Assembly (NCBI GenBank): GCA_963930645.1
Contig: OZ005656.1
Coordinates: 273,553,195-273,617,194, forward strand
DNA: 64,000 bases
Direction: 5' to 3'
Source: Salticus scenicus
Lineage: Eukaryota > Arthropoda > Arachnida > Araneae > Salticidae
Shown in pieces: positions 23,462 to 35,734 of this stretch. The first letter of the stretch is position 1, and every line of letters starts with the position of its first letter. The notes under the pieces were generated by a model that saw nothing but the letters and a program-made list of their open reading frames with translations, was not told the DNA's origin and did not search any database. The translations under genes and the position numbers were made by a program.

Positions 23462-23786
23462 TGGTGGACTTAATTATAAGACACCTGTGTAATTTGGCAA
23501 ATAGTGAAGCAAAAGACTCAGAGCTTAAAAATGTTTTATCAAATACGTCAAAAACATAAATTTATTCTTTTATCACACGTAATTGTTTTACAGAAATGAT
23601 ATTTTTATAGAGTTTAATAAAAAAAAAATTATAAATATCATGGACAAAATTATAAGACACCCTAACATTTTATTTAAAACACCTGCTTTTTTTCGAAAAT
23701 AATGTGCAATATGCAAATTTTCTGCTCTGTTATGACGTCAGCAGTTAACTAAAGCAGACGATAACCGACTTCATGCATTTACAAAC

Positions 23787-24071
23787 ATGCCACGATGTAC
23801 AGAATTAAAACAAAGTGAAATTCGCGAAATTTGGAGATTAAATGGAACTGGTGCTTCAATTAATAATATTTCGAAAGTTATTAAACGCTCTAGATGTGCA
23901 ATTAGAAATGTTTTGAAAAAAGCGGAATTAATGGATCTGTGATTAAAAGATCTGGACGTACTCCTTGCTTGTCCTCGAGAGACAGACGCCATGTGCTTTC
24001 TCTCGCTACACAGAATAAGATGACCACTACAGGCATTAAAATGCTTTGAAACTGAATTGTGCAAAGAGAAC
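23787..24071 (+). pseudogene. Tc1-like transposase, N-terminal part
   Basis: Begins ATG with MPRCTELKQSEIREIWRLNG, then a helix-turn-helix (ASINNISKVIKRSRCAIRNV). A frameshift near 23930 moves to the frame reading GSVIKRSGRTPCLSSRDRRH, the basic linker, followed by a stop near 24050. The coding sequence continues at 26802 after the hAT insertion; the 8-bp duplication AAGAGAAC is at the break. Confidence 0.82.
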
Positions 24072-24749
24072 TAGTTCTGGACGATATCAGAAATTAAATA
24101 TCGCGATATATCACCAAGTTAATATCGATATTAGTGATATATTGCGATATTTGTTTCAAGATAGGAAAAAATAGACATTTGTTATTTTTTAAAGACATAT
24201 GCAGACGAATTTTAAAGTATACAAGTATAGAGTGTTTTCCATGTATTTTCTGGTATATTACTACCATAACTTTATCATTAAAAAAAAAAAATCATAAAAA
24301 GTGAATCAATATTTTGTGTTTCTTATATCTTATACTATTGCTTTTTAGTATACCTCTGTATAGTTTATCCTCTATTCTTCCCATTTTAAGCTTTAATTAT
24401 TTTAAAATCATATTTTAACACAGCTAATATGTGATCATTTCTACCAAGTATATCAAAATTCATAATTCTACTAAAAATAAAGCTTAAGAAAAATTGTCTT
24501 AAGATGTAGGTATTAAATAAAAAGGAAAATCATTTTAAATAGTTAAGAAATGCCATTGGATACATCTTTTTTGGTCGTAGAGAGTAATATTTTTTACTTA
24601 AAACTCTTATATGCATCCTAAATGTCAGTTACTTGTCATTTTTATTTTGGTATCTGCTTACCAAATCATTACAATATTTTTTAAATGTATATGTGTTCAA
24701 TTCACATTCGTAATAGTTTCACAACAATTGAAAATTGAATTATATATAC

Positions 24750-24802
<53 letters not shown>

Positions 24803-24913
24803 ACATTGTCAGTGTAAAAATTATATTATTTAAACAAAATTATGTTAAAGTTTCATTTTGTTACTTAAAGTAACTCATTTTGCATTTAAACCAATTTTAT
24901 TTAACATGTACGG

Positions 24914-24956
<43 letters not shown>

Positions 24957-25093
24957 GAAAAGAAAGAAAGACAGAAGGAAAAGAAAAGAGAAAAAATAAA
25001 TGCTACATAAAAAAAGTAATGAACTATCCAATATTATATAATTCTATAAAGAAACTGTCACTGTAAAATTACTGAAGATAAAACTTTATTTTA

Positions 25094-25558
25094 CATCAGT
25101 CAGATAGCACCTTTTCTCCCTTCCCATGTTATCCAATGGGATTTTTGTCGCGTCGTTTTATAAAAATATTTTATTAAAAAATGAACTTTTTCGAATTCTG
25201 TTTTTTGAATATTACTCTTTGAACAGGTAGTCGTTTAGCTTAAATTCTGTTTTTTGAATATTACTCTTTGAACAGGTCGTCTTTTAGCTTAGTGAGCAAT
25301 TTTTCGAAAAAATAAATTTAAATATTTTACTTAGAGATCCACACTTAGAGTCCATAATTTACTTATTGAAATAAAATATTTAAATTAATTTTTTCGAAAA
25401 ATTGTTCACCAAGCTAAAAGGCGACCCGTTCAAAGAGTAATATTCAAAAAACAGAATTCGAAAAACTTCATTTTTGAATGAGATATTTTTATAAAACGAA
25501 GCAACGAAAATCCCATTGGATAATATGGGAAAGGAGAAAGGGAGCTATCTGACTGAAG
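25094..25558. mobile_element. Foldback element inside the hAT element
   Basis: Arms of about 190 bp: CATCAGTCAGATAG on the left and CTATCTGACTGAAG on the right, with inner matches such as TCCAATGGGATTTT/AAAATCCCATTGGA. TA precedes it (25092-25093); the matching TA (25984-25985) is now displaced by the MITE that hit its right tip. The left arm alone carries a 48-bp tandem duplication (near 25196 and 25244) containing ATATTACTCTTTGAACAGGT. Confidence 0.72.
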
Positions 25559-25975
25559 CAGTCATGCCAGATGTTGGAAATTATTTCCCCAACCAGGTCT
25601 TCAAATTTCCCCAAATCAGGGGGTTTTTTTCGAAAAAATCCCCAACTTAATTTTTACTAAAAAGGGAAATTAAATTTTTTTTCAAAAAAATATCAAGCAG
25701 ATTTTTCTATGATTTAAGCTCAAATTTTTCCCCAAATGAAGGCAATTTTTGAAAAAAATCCCCAAATAACAATAAACCTATCGAAAGTCTCTAGTCGTAG
25801 GGATAAATCATTACGTTGCCAACATTGACAGAAAGTTGAAGAACTCCCCAGATTTGTCCCCAAAAATTTTAGAATTCCACAAAAAAGTCCCCACAAACAT
25901 TTGGTCCCCAAAATTGTCCCCAGAAGCCTCAAAAGTCCCCAAAATGGGGACAAAATCCCCAATCTGGCGCCACTA
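25559..25975. mobile_element. hAT-type MITE, copy 2
   Basis: A 417-bp element, tips CAGTCATGCCAGATGTTGG and, complemented, TAGTGGCGCCAGATTGGGG, flanked by exact 8-bp GACTGAAG (25551-25558 and 25976-25983). The body matches copy 1 (2642-3075) through the TCCCCAAA-rich part. It inserted into the last eight bases of the foldback element to its left. Confidence 0.82.
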
Positions 25976-26802
25976 GACTGAAGTACAGCCCAAAGCGAGT
26001 TAAACACATGTTGAAGGTCGCATCTTATTCGCCAGAAGTTATCGATACTTTGAAATAAACCAATATCAATGAACCAATAGCAGGAAATGAGCTAAAACAA
26101 AAGATATTGTTTTCATTCGTCATAATAAGCGTTTGTTTTTATATCGCCTTGTCTGTGATTACTATGGTATTACACCTACGATCCACGAGTGGTGATGTGC
26201 AATATTATCAAATACTAACGGTAGTATAAATTATTTCATATTATCGTTTAGGGTCAGTAAATGCATGAATGTATCAATATACTGTGGGAAGTCAATATAC
26301 TGTGGAAAAAGCAGATGGCTTTCAATAAATACTGTTTATTTTTTTATTATGCGGTGGACTTATTAAAACAGTGGTATTTTAGATTTGAGGTTTTTCACGC
26401 AGGAATAAAGAAGAGGAAGTATATGCATTGTGGGAGTGATCGTTTGGGTTGGGGTTATATTTTTTTATTTTATCAGTGAGGGATGGGAGAAAAATAAGAG
26501 AATGGGTATTAGTATAAGATATTGCGCGCCCTTTTTGTTCGGATTTCGTTCGCTGATCGTGGTTCGTTCGCTCGGGTTTCATTCGGGTTTCATTCGTGAT
26601 GCGCGCTAGCGCGGAAGCATAATTCTATTAATCCGTGGTTGGCGTTTAACGGTACTTATCGGCATATCGATTGATCGTGCGGTGCGCACTAGGTAATATC
26701 GTTAAATTGATATATCGTCAGAGCAAAATCTTAAATATTGTTATCGGGATATTTAAAAAATATCGATACTTGGGGATATATTGATAAATAATCCAGCCCT
26801 AA

Positions 26803-27522
26803 AGAGAACCATTCGCAGGGTGTTGCATAATGCTTCCTATGTGAAATATAAAAAAATTAAGAAAAAACCACCGCTTCTAAGCCGGCACAAAATGGAGCGT
26901 CTAAACTTCGCTAAACAAACTATGGTCTGGACCTCCAAATGGTACTCTGTGTTATTTTCTGGCGAAAAAAAAGTTTAACCCAGATGGTCCTGACGGGTTT
27001 CAATATTATTGGCATGATTTACGGAAGTCCCCTCATGTACTAATGAGCCGCGAAATGGGTGGAGGCTCAGTAATGGTTTGGGCTAATTTTTCGGCTCAGG
27101 GGAAAACGGATATTGCTTTTGTGCATTCAAGAATGAATTCTGAAAAGTATAAAAATCTTCTTAAAGATCAACTAGCCATGTACGGTGAACTTCTTTGTGG
27201 CGAAAACTACACTTTCCACCACGATAATGCGCCGATTCATGCATCATACGAAACAAAAAAGTGGCTTTCAGAGCAAAGTATCAATGTTCTTCCATGGCCT
27301 TCTCGCTCCCCAGACAGAAATCCCATCGAAAACTTGTGGTGGATTTTAGCTCGTGCGGTTTACCGAAATGGGAGGCAGTTTATATGTGTCGAAGTCCTAA
27401 AGAATGCTATAAAATGTGCTCGGGAAGAACTATCTTCCAATATTTTGTTAGAATTGATAGATTCGATGCCGAATCGCATCTTTCATGTTATAAAAAACAA
27501 TGGCAGCTCCACCAAATGCTGA
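26803..27522 (+). pseudogene. Tc1-like transposase, catalytic part
   Basis: Continues after the hAT insertion with RTIRRVLHNASYVKYKKIKK and ERLNFAKQTM, then the first catalytic site FSGEKK, in which Gly replaces Asp. A frameshift occurs in the A8 run near 26966. It resumes with NPDGPDGFQYYWHDLRK, MGGGSVMVWANFS, HHDNAPIHA and SPDRNPIENLWW, ending VIKNNGSSTKC and a stop at 27522. The second Asp and the Glu are 34 residues apart, the normal DD34E spacing. The longest intact run is 27043-27522. Dead because of the split, frameshifts and lost Asp. Confidence 0.88.
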
Positions 27523-27804
27523 ATAACCATGTTAGAGGATTTTCTTTTAGACCATTAGTGACTGCTAATTATGTTGACCACTGTATTTGGAAAAAACGGT
27601 TGGTGTCTTATAATTTTGTCCATTGTGTTTTTAAGTTTTTTCATTAAATTGTATGAAAATATCATTATTATAAAATAATTATATATAAAAACAGAATAAA
27701 TTTATGTTTTTGATGTATTTGATAAAACATTTTTAAGTTCTGAATCTTTTCTTTCACTATTTGTCAAATTAGATAGGTGTCTTATAATTATGTCCACCAC
27801 TGTA

Positions 27805-28992
27805 TATATGTGGTTGACATTAGAAATGTATGTTATTTGTAAAAAAAAAATGGATGTGATTAGTCAAGCAATTATTTTGTTTAAGGTAACCTTGAAAGTA
27901 ATAAAATAAAACGATAACCAAATGATAAAGTGCAATAAAGTATAAATAAAACACTTTGTAAGCGGACAATTTGTTCTTTGATGTTGCACTCGAGGTTTTA
28001 TTTTTATTTATTTTTTATTTATTTTTTTAACATCAGTGCTTATTAGACCAAGCACAATGACTGAAAATGGATTCCGAACAACTATAAAAATCCCTGCCCT
28101 GATCGAGATTCTAACACTGCGCCAGCAGGATAGTGAGAAGTTGTGGGTTTGGGGGATGAGACAATTGACTGCATATGGGTCCTAAGCCTAGTTGAAAAGT
28201 TCATAAGTTGTCCTATATACATTGTATATATGACTCCATAGGAATATATGCTTTTAACCCCAGGCAAAGATATGGTATTAAGACCCTATTGTTACGATAT
28301 TTACAGATAGTGACAGACAAGTACATTTAGTTGTGTACTACCATAACCAGGTGCACAAGTTAAATTACTTTAACAACTTGTTTACACAATTCAATTTAAA
28401 AAAAAAGTTTTTTTTTTTTTTTTTGTGAATTTTTCTAGAATATTCAGACAAATTAAAAATATATAGCGTAATGAAAACTTAAAAAATAGCTACCGTTTAC
28501 AGGGAATATAAACTTTTACAGATTCATGCATGTTTCTGCAAACAAAACAAGCCAAGATGGAATCTTGAATGATATAACTGTACACAAATTTGAAATGTGA
28601 GCTAATATATATATAAAGAATCAACATGATTTTTCATAATATTATATCATTCTAAGATATGTGCAATTATACGATATGGCAGAAGCTTAAATACAGCTTT
28701 GCAGGAAACTGTAAAAATTGCAATATGGTCGCACCATTTTCTATTAAATTTAGCTTGTACGGTTTCTGGAAGACTTAAATTGAAATAACAGACAATATTT
28801 CAGTAATAGGGTGAATGTAATTTCTTTCAACCTACGGCTTGCTGAAACAAAACGATTTAACATTGATAGCTATTAATTTACAAGAGTATGTACAAAAAAA
28901 GATTAGTTAATTCAGATAATGAATTTTATTCAGCTATATCTGTTATCTTTTAGTAATATTTAACATTTTACGATAGCTGTACGTATATCTGG
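27805..28992. other. AT-rich stretch, no gene seen
   Basis: Poly-A (27841-27850) and A/T runs near 28399-28424. A GC-richer patch at 28090-28160 has no assignable function. Confidence 0.4.
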
Positions 28993-30134
28993 TATCAATA
29001 CAAAAAACCCTTAACGGATTAAAAGTTTGTGACGCAGCACTGTACTTTATGGCTATAAGAATTAGAAATACGGGTCTGAAAAATAATGATATCAAATTTT
29101 CAGTGACGCTTTGATATTAATTAAATTATACATAGATTTTCTTATTTGAATTTGCTTTTTCCTTTTATTTATATTTACAGTGTAAACGTTATTTTCAACA
29201 TAAAATAATATATAACATTTACTCATTGATACCTTTCCATTCACATCTCTTATACTATGAAAGCATGTGTTTTAAAAGAAATTATATGAAATTCCAGTAA
29301 CGCAGTGGTGTTACATTAAGTGATTTGTTTTTAAATTTCTCTGCAATTATTTTGTTTTGCATATTAAAGTATATGTGCACATTGAAATATTGCTTTTAAT
29401 TTTCAAATACGCTGTCAAATATATCACTTTCATTAAGCTTATATTATGTACTGAAATATATTTATTTCAATGAATTATTCTATCTTTTGCGTCACGCCAT
29501 CCAAAACTGTAAGTAAAATATATGGAAATGTTTACTTTGTGTCATTTCATCCAAATAAATTGAAAATGCATGCAAATAGATATCGTGATGCAAAGAAAAA
29601 AACTGTGAAATTTTTTTCAGTTTTGGATGGCGTGACGCAAAAGATAGAATAATTCATTGAAATAAATATATTTCAGTACATAATATAAGCTTAATGAAAG
29701 TGATATATTTGACAGCGTATTTGAAAATTAAAAGCAATATTTCAATGTGCACATATACTTTAATATGCAAAACAAAATAATTGCAGAGAAATTTAAAAAC
29801 AAATCACTTAATGTAACACCACTGCGTTACTGGAATTTCATATAATTTCTTTTAAAACACATGCTTTCATAGTATAAGAGATGTGAATGGAAAGGTATCA
29901 ATGAGTAAATGTTATATATTATTTTATGTTGAAAATAACGTTTACACTGTAAATATAAATAAAAGGAAAAAGCAAATTCAAATAAGAAAATCTATGTATA
30001 ATTTAATTAATATCAAAGCGTCACTGAAAATTTGATATCATTATTTTTCAGACCCGTATTTCTAATTCTTATAGCCATAAAGTACAGTGCTGCGTCACAA
30101 ACTTTTAATCCGTTAAGGGTTTTTTGTATTGATA
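28993..30134. repeat. Perfect long palindrome: two identical 517-bp arms
   Basis: Arms 28993-29509 and 29618-30134 are exact reverse complements; I compared them line by line and saw no mismatch or indel. The spacer is 108 bp. The tips can be read as TA|TCAATACAAAAAACCC and its complement, so it may be a very young member of the TA-flanked foldback class common in this window, but TA is itself palindromic and proves little. The transcript would form an almost uninterrupted 517-bp hairpin. No family-level coding is seen; a 60-codon frame (29470-29652) spans the spacer by chance. Confidence 0.92.
29509..29620 (+). other. Intron-like spacer of the palindrome
   Basis: The spacer begins GTAAGTAAAAT, a consensus 5' splice site, and ends AAATTTTTTTCAG, a polypyrimidine tract plus AG. 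Its 112-nt length suits a small metazoan intron. Splicing on the plus strand would join the two arms almost directly. A branch point cannot be assigned with confidence. This could be coincidence, since part of both boundary motifs belongs to the arms. Confidence 0.35.
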
Positions 30135-31961
30135 TCATTACTTTTTAGGGGTTAATGATCAAAACGTAAAATTAAAGGAGCATGGTAATGAGTTATAACA
30201 CTGTATTAAAAGTGCTGTTTTATAGGTCATACTCGAACAAAATAACAAACTAAATAAAATTTTAAAATTTTATAAATGTGATAAAAAAGATGGACACATG
30301 CAACATTACAAAGGCATAATATAGTACATTTTAAAAATGACAAAAATTTCTTATTTATATTTATTTCTTATTAAAATCTTTTAGGTATAGATTTGATTTA
30401 AAAGAGAAAAATAAATAATAATAGAAAAATCTTTAAAAGGTGAAAATTTTATACTGGTAAATATTTAAGTAGTATAGTTTGTTATGAATTTAATTTAAAA
30501 AAATCTTAATCTATTCAAAATTTTATTATAGCTTAACATTTTGTAATTTATATATTATATATACTAGAAACTTAATGAGCAAATTAATTATTTTCAAATT
30601 CTGTTTTAAGAATTTTTTCAATCCGTAGTTTAAGTGATTTATCACCTAATTTTGAAAAAATTACAAATATTTGCATATGATTATCATATTATTTGTCATT
30701 TTTATGAAAATAAAGGAAAAATTTTTTGTTGTTGCAATCACCTTTTAAAATAGAACCAATTTTGAAAGTTAACAACGTATCAGCATGAAAACAATGTAAA
30801 TACAAAGAATATTTTTGATAAACAAATGTCATATAAAATACAAGTACCTAAATAAATAACTCATTTAATATATATATTAAAAAAAGAAAAAAATATTTTT
30901 TTTTTTGTGTTTATTTTTGACGCTTTGCGATAGATGGAGCCAAAACGATTATTTGATATTCAGTATTTCAGATGGAAGAGAAGAAATTCGTCCGCGAAAC
31001 TGCCGCATCACGGTATTTTCGGAGTAAAAAATAGTTCGATTTTTAAACTGAGTTATAAAAGAAACAAGAGTTTTCCTAGGGAAAAGGGAGATGTCAGGCA
31101 CATCAGATAAAAGCGATTAATATCATATATAAATTAAACTAAATTCGCTCGAGCCATATTCGAGAAAAAATTCTTACACATTAGTCCGTCCATTTATAAC
31201 TTAAATGAGTCAATTCATATCTCGAAATATATTGCACGCAGAAATGTAGAGATTTCAGGGTAGGATCAGACAGAAGGTGAAAGTCTATTTTGAAAATATC
31301 AGAACATAACCTCCTATATTTCCTGAGATATTAAGTGTCGGCTTTCAGCGGTTTGTTTGATCTTAAAATTCCTGTATATATAAGTGTCACAGTTTTCGTT
31401 CGTTTTTCCGTTTCCGCTGAGTGTCGTGGCGTTCGTTTGTTTTTGCGCTTGCGTCACTAGAAAAACTGCCGTTTTTCATGATTGGGAATACACTCACTGA
31501 TAGACATATAGACATTTTGTATTTTAAGTGGTAATAAACTTGATAATTAAAACAACAACAAGATTTATAAGGTTTACACTCTATAATAACGTAGAAAAAA
31601 ATCACGTGAATTGGAAATAACAAAATATTTTCTGAAAACAGTTAAAACAAAATTTGATTTTAAATGTTGAAATAATTTTACATTTAAAATATCAATATAT
31701 AAACGCATTTATATATCAATTATCGATTCAAATATCAATATTATCAAATATATATATATTAATACATATATATATATGTGTGTGTGTGTGCGTGCGTGTA
31801 TTAATATTTTTTTTAAACGTATTAAAAGCCGAGTAACAGAAGATTTTAAACCACTGAATACCACATAGACCAATAAGAATTATATTTCTCCAAATTAAAT
31901 TTACCTGTAAAAAATTTAAGATAACAATTGAAATAAAAATTTTACATAGTCTAGCTTTTTG

Positions 31962-31997
<36 letters not shown>

Positions 31998-33678
31998 GGG
32001 GGGGGGATTTAATTTAACTTCAGCCTTATCTTAAATTTATTCCTAGATAGTTAGTTGCAATTTAAAATATGTTGCCTTTCTGATAAATCGACATGAAATT
32101 AAAACAAAAGATGCAAACAAGCAGAGAGAATAAACATATGATCACTATTAAAACACTTTTTTTTTTGACAAATTATTTATTAATGACGTCAATTGTTATT
32201 CATTCTTAAGACATTGAAAATTTATTAACGCAAATTAGTAAATTTGGTAATTAAATAAACTATTAAAATCAAATTAAATTACGAAATATTATATACTTTA
32301 AGATCTAACTTTGAGTATGGTAATATTTACTTTACAAAATTAACTAAAGAGCTTACCATACTAAGCGCATGTGATTTAATAGCAGTTTAAAATATTAAAA
32401 TTTAAGGGCTAACATGATAAATTACGCATTAATAAACTAATGTTAATATTTATTTAATCGTCATGCTTCATTTATTGCTTCATTTAACTTTTAGAGGATT
32501 TTGTTAGAGCGAGTCTAGAGTGAGGGAATTATTTGAAGTGTTATTTGTGTAAGATTTTGAAAATTATAAGGAAGAAAGCATCGTAATTTTATTTAAATAT
32601 TATACGTTAGAAGTTAGATTATAGAAATTATTTTCGAGCGTTGATTGTAATATTATTCGTTACAATGTAAAACCAATAAATTATTGTAAAAATAATTTGT
32701 AAGCATATTTGTCAATAATTATTAATTTTAACGTTAAATAAAATATAGATTTTAATACAAAAGAGAATAACTAAATATAAATATAAATAATGATCGTGTA
32801 TTGGAATGTTAGGTAAAATGAAAATGTCTTATTTTCTAATACACACTTTCTTTTTTAAACAAAATATTTCAGTGTTGTAGTACTTATCTCAGATAAATAA
32901 TTAAAAAATTAAGTAAATCAAGTTTTTTTTTTCTTTTAGCGTAATTTATTGTGAACTAAAATACTTTTAAGTATGGATGCATTAAAAAAAGAAAATATAT
33001 ATATTATTTGTATAGGTGAGAAGTGACTTCGTACACTTATTACTGCATATAAAGACTTACATCTATTACCATCACGAAAATTTATTTTATGCTTTTATAA
33101 ATAATATCATGACTTATTAGATAACATGTATACAAAAATGTATCCTAATAGTTTCTCACGAACAAGATTTAAAATATGCAATATAGTGCAATTTTAGAGA
33201 ACAGTTGCTGAGATACAGTCATCTGAAAAATCGAAGAAAGTGAATGATAACAATGACACCTGTGCTCTGATAAATATCCAAATTGAATAAGCATAATTTT
33301 TTATAATATTTATCTCTTGTATCATGTTGGTGCATTTATGTTTAATAGATGCTGAGATATCAACTTCCTGTAAAGCATGTTAAATTGTAATACATCAGCG
33401 CCTTGGTGGATATGAACTTAAACTGAATCAATATATATTTTTTTCGATTATGCATATATATACATATTAATCTAGGTTTAACACGTTTTATGTTTTGTGG
33501 ATTTATATGACATAGAAATTGCAAAACAGATTTACCATTAGCAAGCAAATTTGCAGTATATCGGCGACACCTGTTGAGATTGTAATAAGGAACACAGAAT
33601 GTGTAAATTTGTTTAGATTTTTGGGTGTTATCTATGATTTAATAGTTTGATTCTTTTATTATATAATTTGAAGAATTT
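30135..33678. other. Long AT-rich stretch, no gene seen
   Basis: About 3.5 kb without a recognisable gene. Holds (TA)n plus (GT)n/(GTGC)n at 31749-31800 and a long poly-T run ending in G9 (about 31967-32006). A GC-richer patch, 31390-31460, repeats CGTTCGTTT. No repeated family recognised. Confidence 0.4.
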
Positions 33679-33679
33679 T

Positions 33680-33826
33680 TACTTCCATTGCCCTACTACC
33701 GTAGGTAATGGAAGTATTGTATTCGGTCTGAAAATTCGATATCGGGTTTTCACCTGATTTACACGTTTTAAGGTCCCCTGAGTCCAAAAAAGTGGTTTTT
33801 GGCAATTGGTCAGTGTGTATGTATGC

Positions 33827-33858
<32 letters not shown>

Positions 33859-34576
33859 ATGTATGTATGTGGAGAATCTTCTGGCTATTATAGCTCAGAA
33901 ACTAATAAAGATAGAGCTACGAAACTTTAGAATTGAAATACGTCTGGTGTACAGATGAAATTTCCAAATTTTGGTGAAAATTGAAAAACCGGAAGTGGGA
34001 CATCGGAAACCGGAAGTGGGACCGTAAGTCCGTATCTCAAAAACGGCTCTACCGATTTTCTTCAAACTTGCTATATAAACACTCTATTAGATGTCCTTTT
34101 GAATGATATAGTTGGTCAGTTCAGGAAAATTGATAGGCGTTTTGTATAAATAGCTCAATTTCAGGCCTCGCAAAGGCGATTTACCTGTACGGATTTTTTT
34201 CAAACTCGCCATTTTAACTCACTTTTAAATATGCTTTTGTATGTAATTATTGTTTTCCTGTCAACAATTGAGTTTAACCGGAAGTGGGACATCGGAAACT
34301 CTAAGTGGGACCGTATCTCAAAAACGGCTCTAACGATTTTCTTCAAATTTGCTATATAGATACTCTATTAGATGTCCTTTCGAATGGACTCACTTTTAAA
34401 TATCCTTTTGTATGTAATTATTGTTTTCCGGTCAATAATTGATTTTTTGTAAAACGGTTCTAACGATTTTCTCTTTAGTTCACTTTTATGTTTTCTGATC
34501 GCATTATCTCTCAAAAATGCATATAATATGTGTAATAGTGGGTAATGGAAGTCGTGTGGTTGTTTCACACCAGATT
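33680..34576 (+). mobile_element. Helentron/HINE-like repeat, copy 1
   Basis: Starts with a palindromic head ACTTCCATTGCC...GGTAATGGAAGT (33681-33715), has a GT/GTAT microsatellite (about 33820-33870), and ends with GGTAATGGAAGTC, a hairpin GTGTGGTTGTTTCACAC and CAGATT in T-rich DNA. A subterminal palindrome, internal microsatellite and 3' hairpin are the plan of Helentron-derived elements such as DINE-1; assignment is inference. A second, diverged copy is 58782-59907, sharing AGGTCCCCTGA (33771; 58870). Internal duplication: GGAAGTGGGACATCGGAAAC at 33991 and 34280. Confidence 0.6.
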
Positions 34577-35690
34577 TTTTTTTTATTGTAAAATGCTTCT
34601 TTATACATTTCAATTCTTTTGCGGGATCTATGTTTCAGACGCTTGACATTAGTATTATGATAGAGCTATTAATATAAGATATGAAGTCGTTTACTTTATA
34701 TCAATACAATTAATATATATAATTTCATTACTGCTGTTTGGTTTCCGATAAACAGTGATTTCTAACTGATGATCAAAAGTTTCTATTTTATGAACATCCA
34801 GAAAATTTAATTTATTACCATTTTAGATTTCAAGGGTAAATTTGATATTATTGTCAATTAGGTTTAAGACTTTAAGTAATTTTTTTATGTGAATAAGATT
34901 AAACGATAAATCAAAATTAAAGTCAACGTATCTATACCAATATTTTCCGATTCCTTTAAATTTTTTAAGACGTTTACCTACAGGAACTTTAACTGCAAGT
35001 CCACAACTATACCAGATCACATGCACACGCCTTAGATTTTGTTTTTCAAATATCTTATTAAATAAGAATTAACTTCTCTTTTAGTATTAGATTAGTCACG
35101 AAAATTAATTTAGTACTAATTTTATTATCACCATATTTACACTCTATTCGTTCTTTAATTATGTTACTGATTTCTTTGTTGTCTATGAAAGGAAAGAGGT
35201 TAGTTAAATTAAAGCTAAATATGGTATTTTTGGACTCTAATTTGATTTTTTTTTTAGGTTCTTATTAAAAATGTACGTTGAATATACAATTTATATATCT
35301 ATTACAAAAAACATCTGTTAATTTATCTAATATATTTATTCTGCTAATACAACTATAAACCTAGTATAAGTATTTTTAATGTATTACAAATTAAAACAAT
35401 AACATGGACTAATAAGAAACATTTGTAATATAATTTTTTAAAAGGAGGGGGATATTTTTTAAACTTATGTCGGTATGACAAGAAAAAAAAAAAAAAAAAA
35501 AAGAATAAATAAATAAATAAATAAATAAAAAGAATAAAAGAACACTTTAATGATATTAAATACAATAAATACACTACTGCACTCGCGAAAACCTACCAAA
35601 AATAAAATATAACATTAGATTTTTAAAAATTCAACAAATCCGCAAATTGCAAAAACCACTACTACGCCCTTAATCGCGAAGTTTTAGATC
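34577..35690. other. AT-rich stretch, no gene seen
   Basis: Contains a poly-A run and (AAAT)n (35482-35530). No coding signal. Confidence 0.4.
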
Positions 35691-35734
35691 ATTCGGTAGA
35701 TCAAAAAGTATGCAATAACAAATTCTGATTGGTT

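Larger units (their letters stand above)
24072..26801. mobile_element. hAT-like element inserted in a Tc1 transposase
   Basis: A 2,730-bp insertion flanked by an exact 8-bp duplication AAGAGAAC (24064-24071 and 26802-26809). Tips are TAGTTCTGGACGATAT and, complemented, TAGGGCTGGATTATT. TAGGGCTGG tips followed by ATATCG-rich subterminal DNA (24090-24155 and 26690-26780) are typical of hAT elements. No transposase frame is visible. It carries a (TA)n run, a 34-nt poly-A, a foldback element and a hAT MITE. A GC-rich block with repeated TTCGTTCGCT/TTTCATTCG lies at 26540-26620. Confidence 0.82.
23459..27802 (+). mobile_element. Tc1-like element with doubled terminal repeats (IR/DR), interrupted
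   Basis: Outer repeats CAGTGGTGGACTTAATTATA... (23459) and its complement ending at 27802 are flanked by TA. Inner repeats with the shared core AATTATAAGACACC lie about 180 bp further in on both sides (23640-23662 and 27600-27622). This IR/DR arrangement is known from Tc1-group elements such as Sleeping Beauty. A transposase relic on the plus strand is split by the 2.7-kb hAT element 24072-26801. Without that insert the element would be about 1.6 kb. Confidence 0.88.

Noticed and set aside
29470..29652. 60-codon frame spanning the palindrome spacer
   Set aside because: It merely bridges arm and loop; its ends are mirror sequence and no motif is seen.
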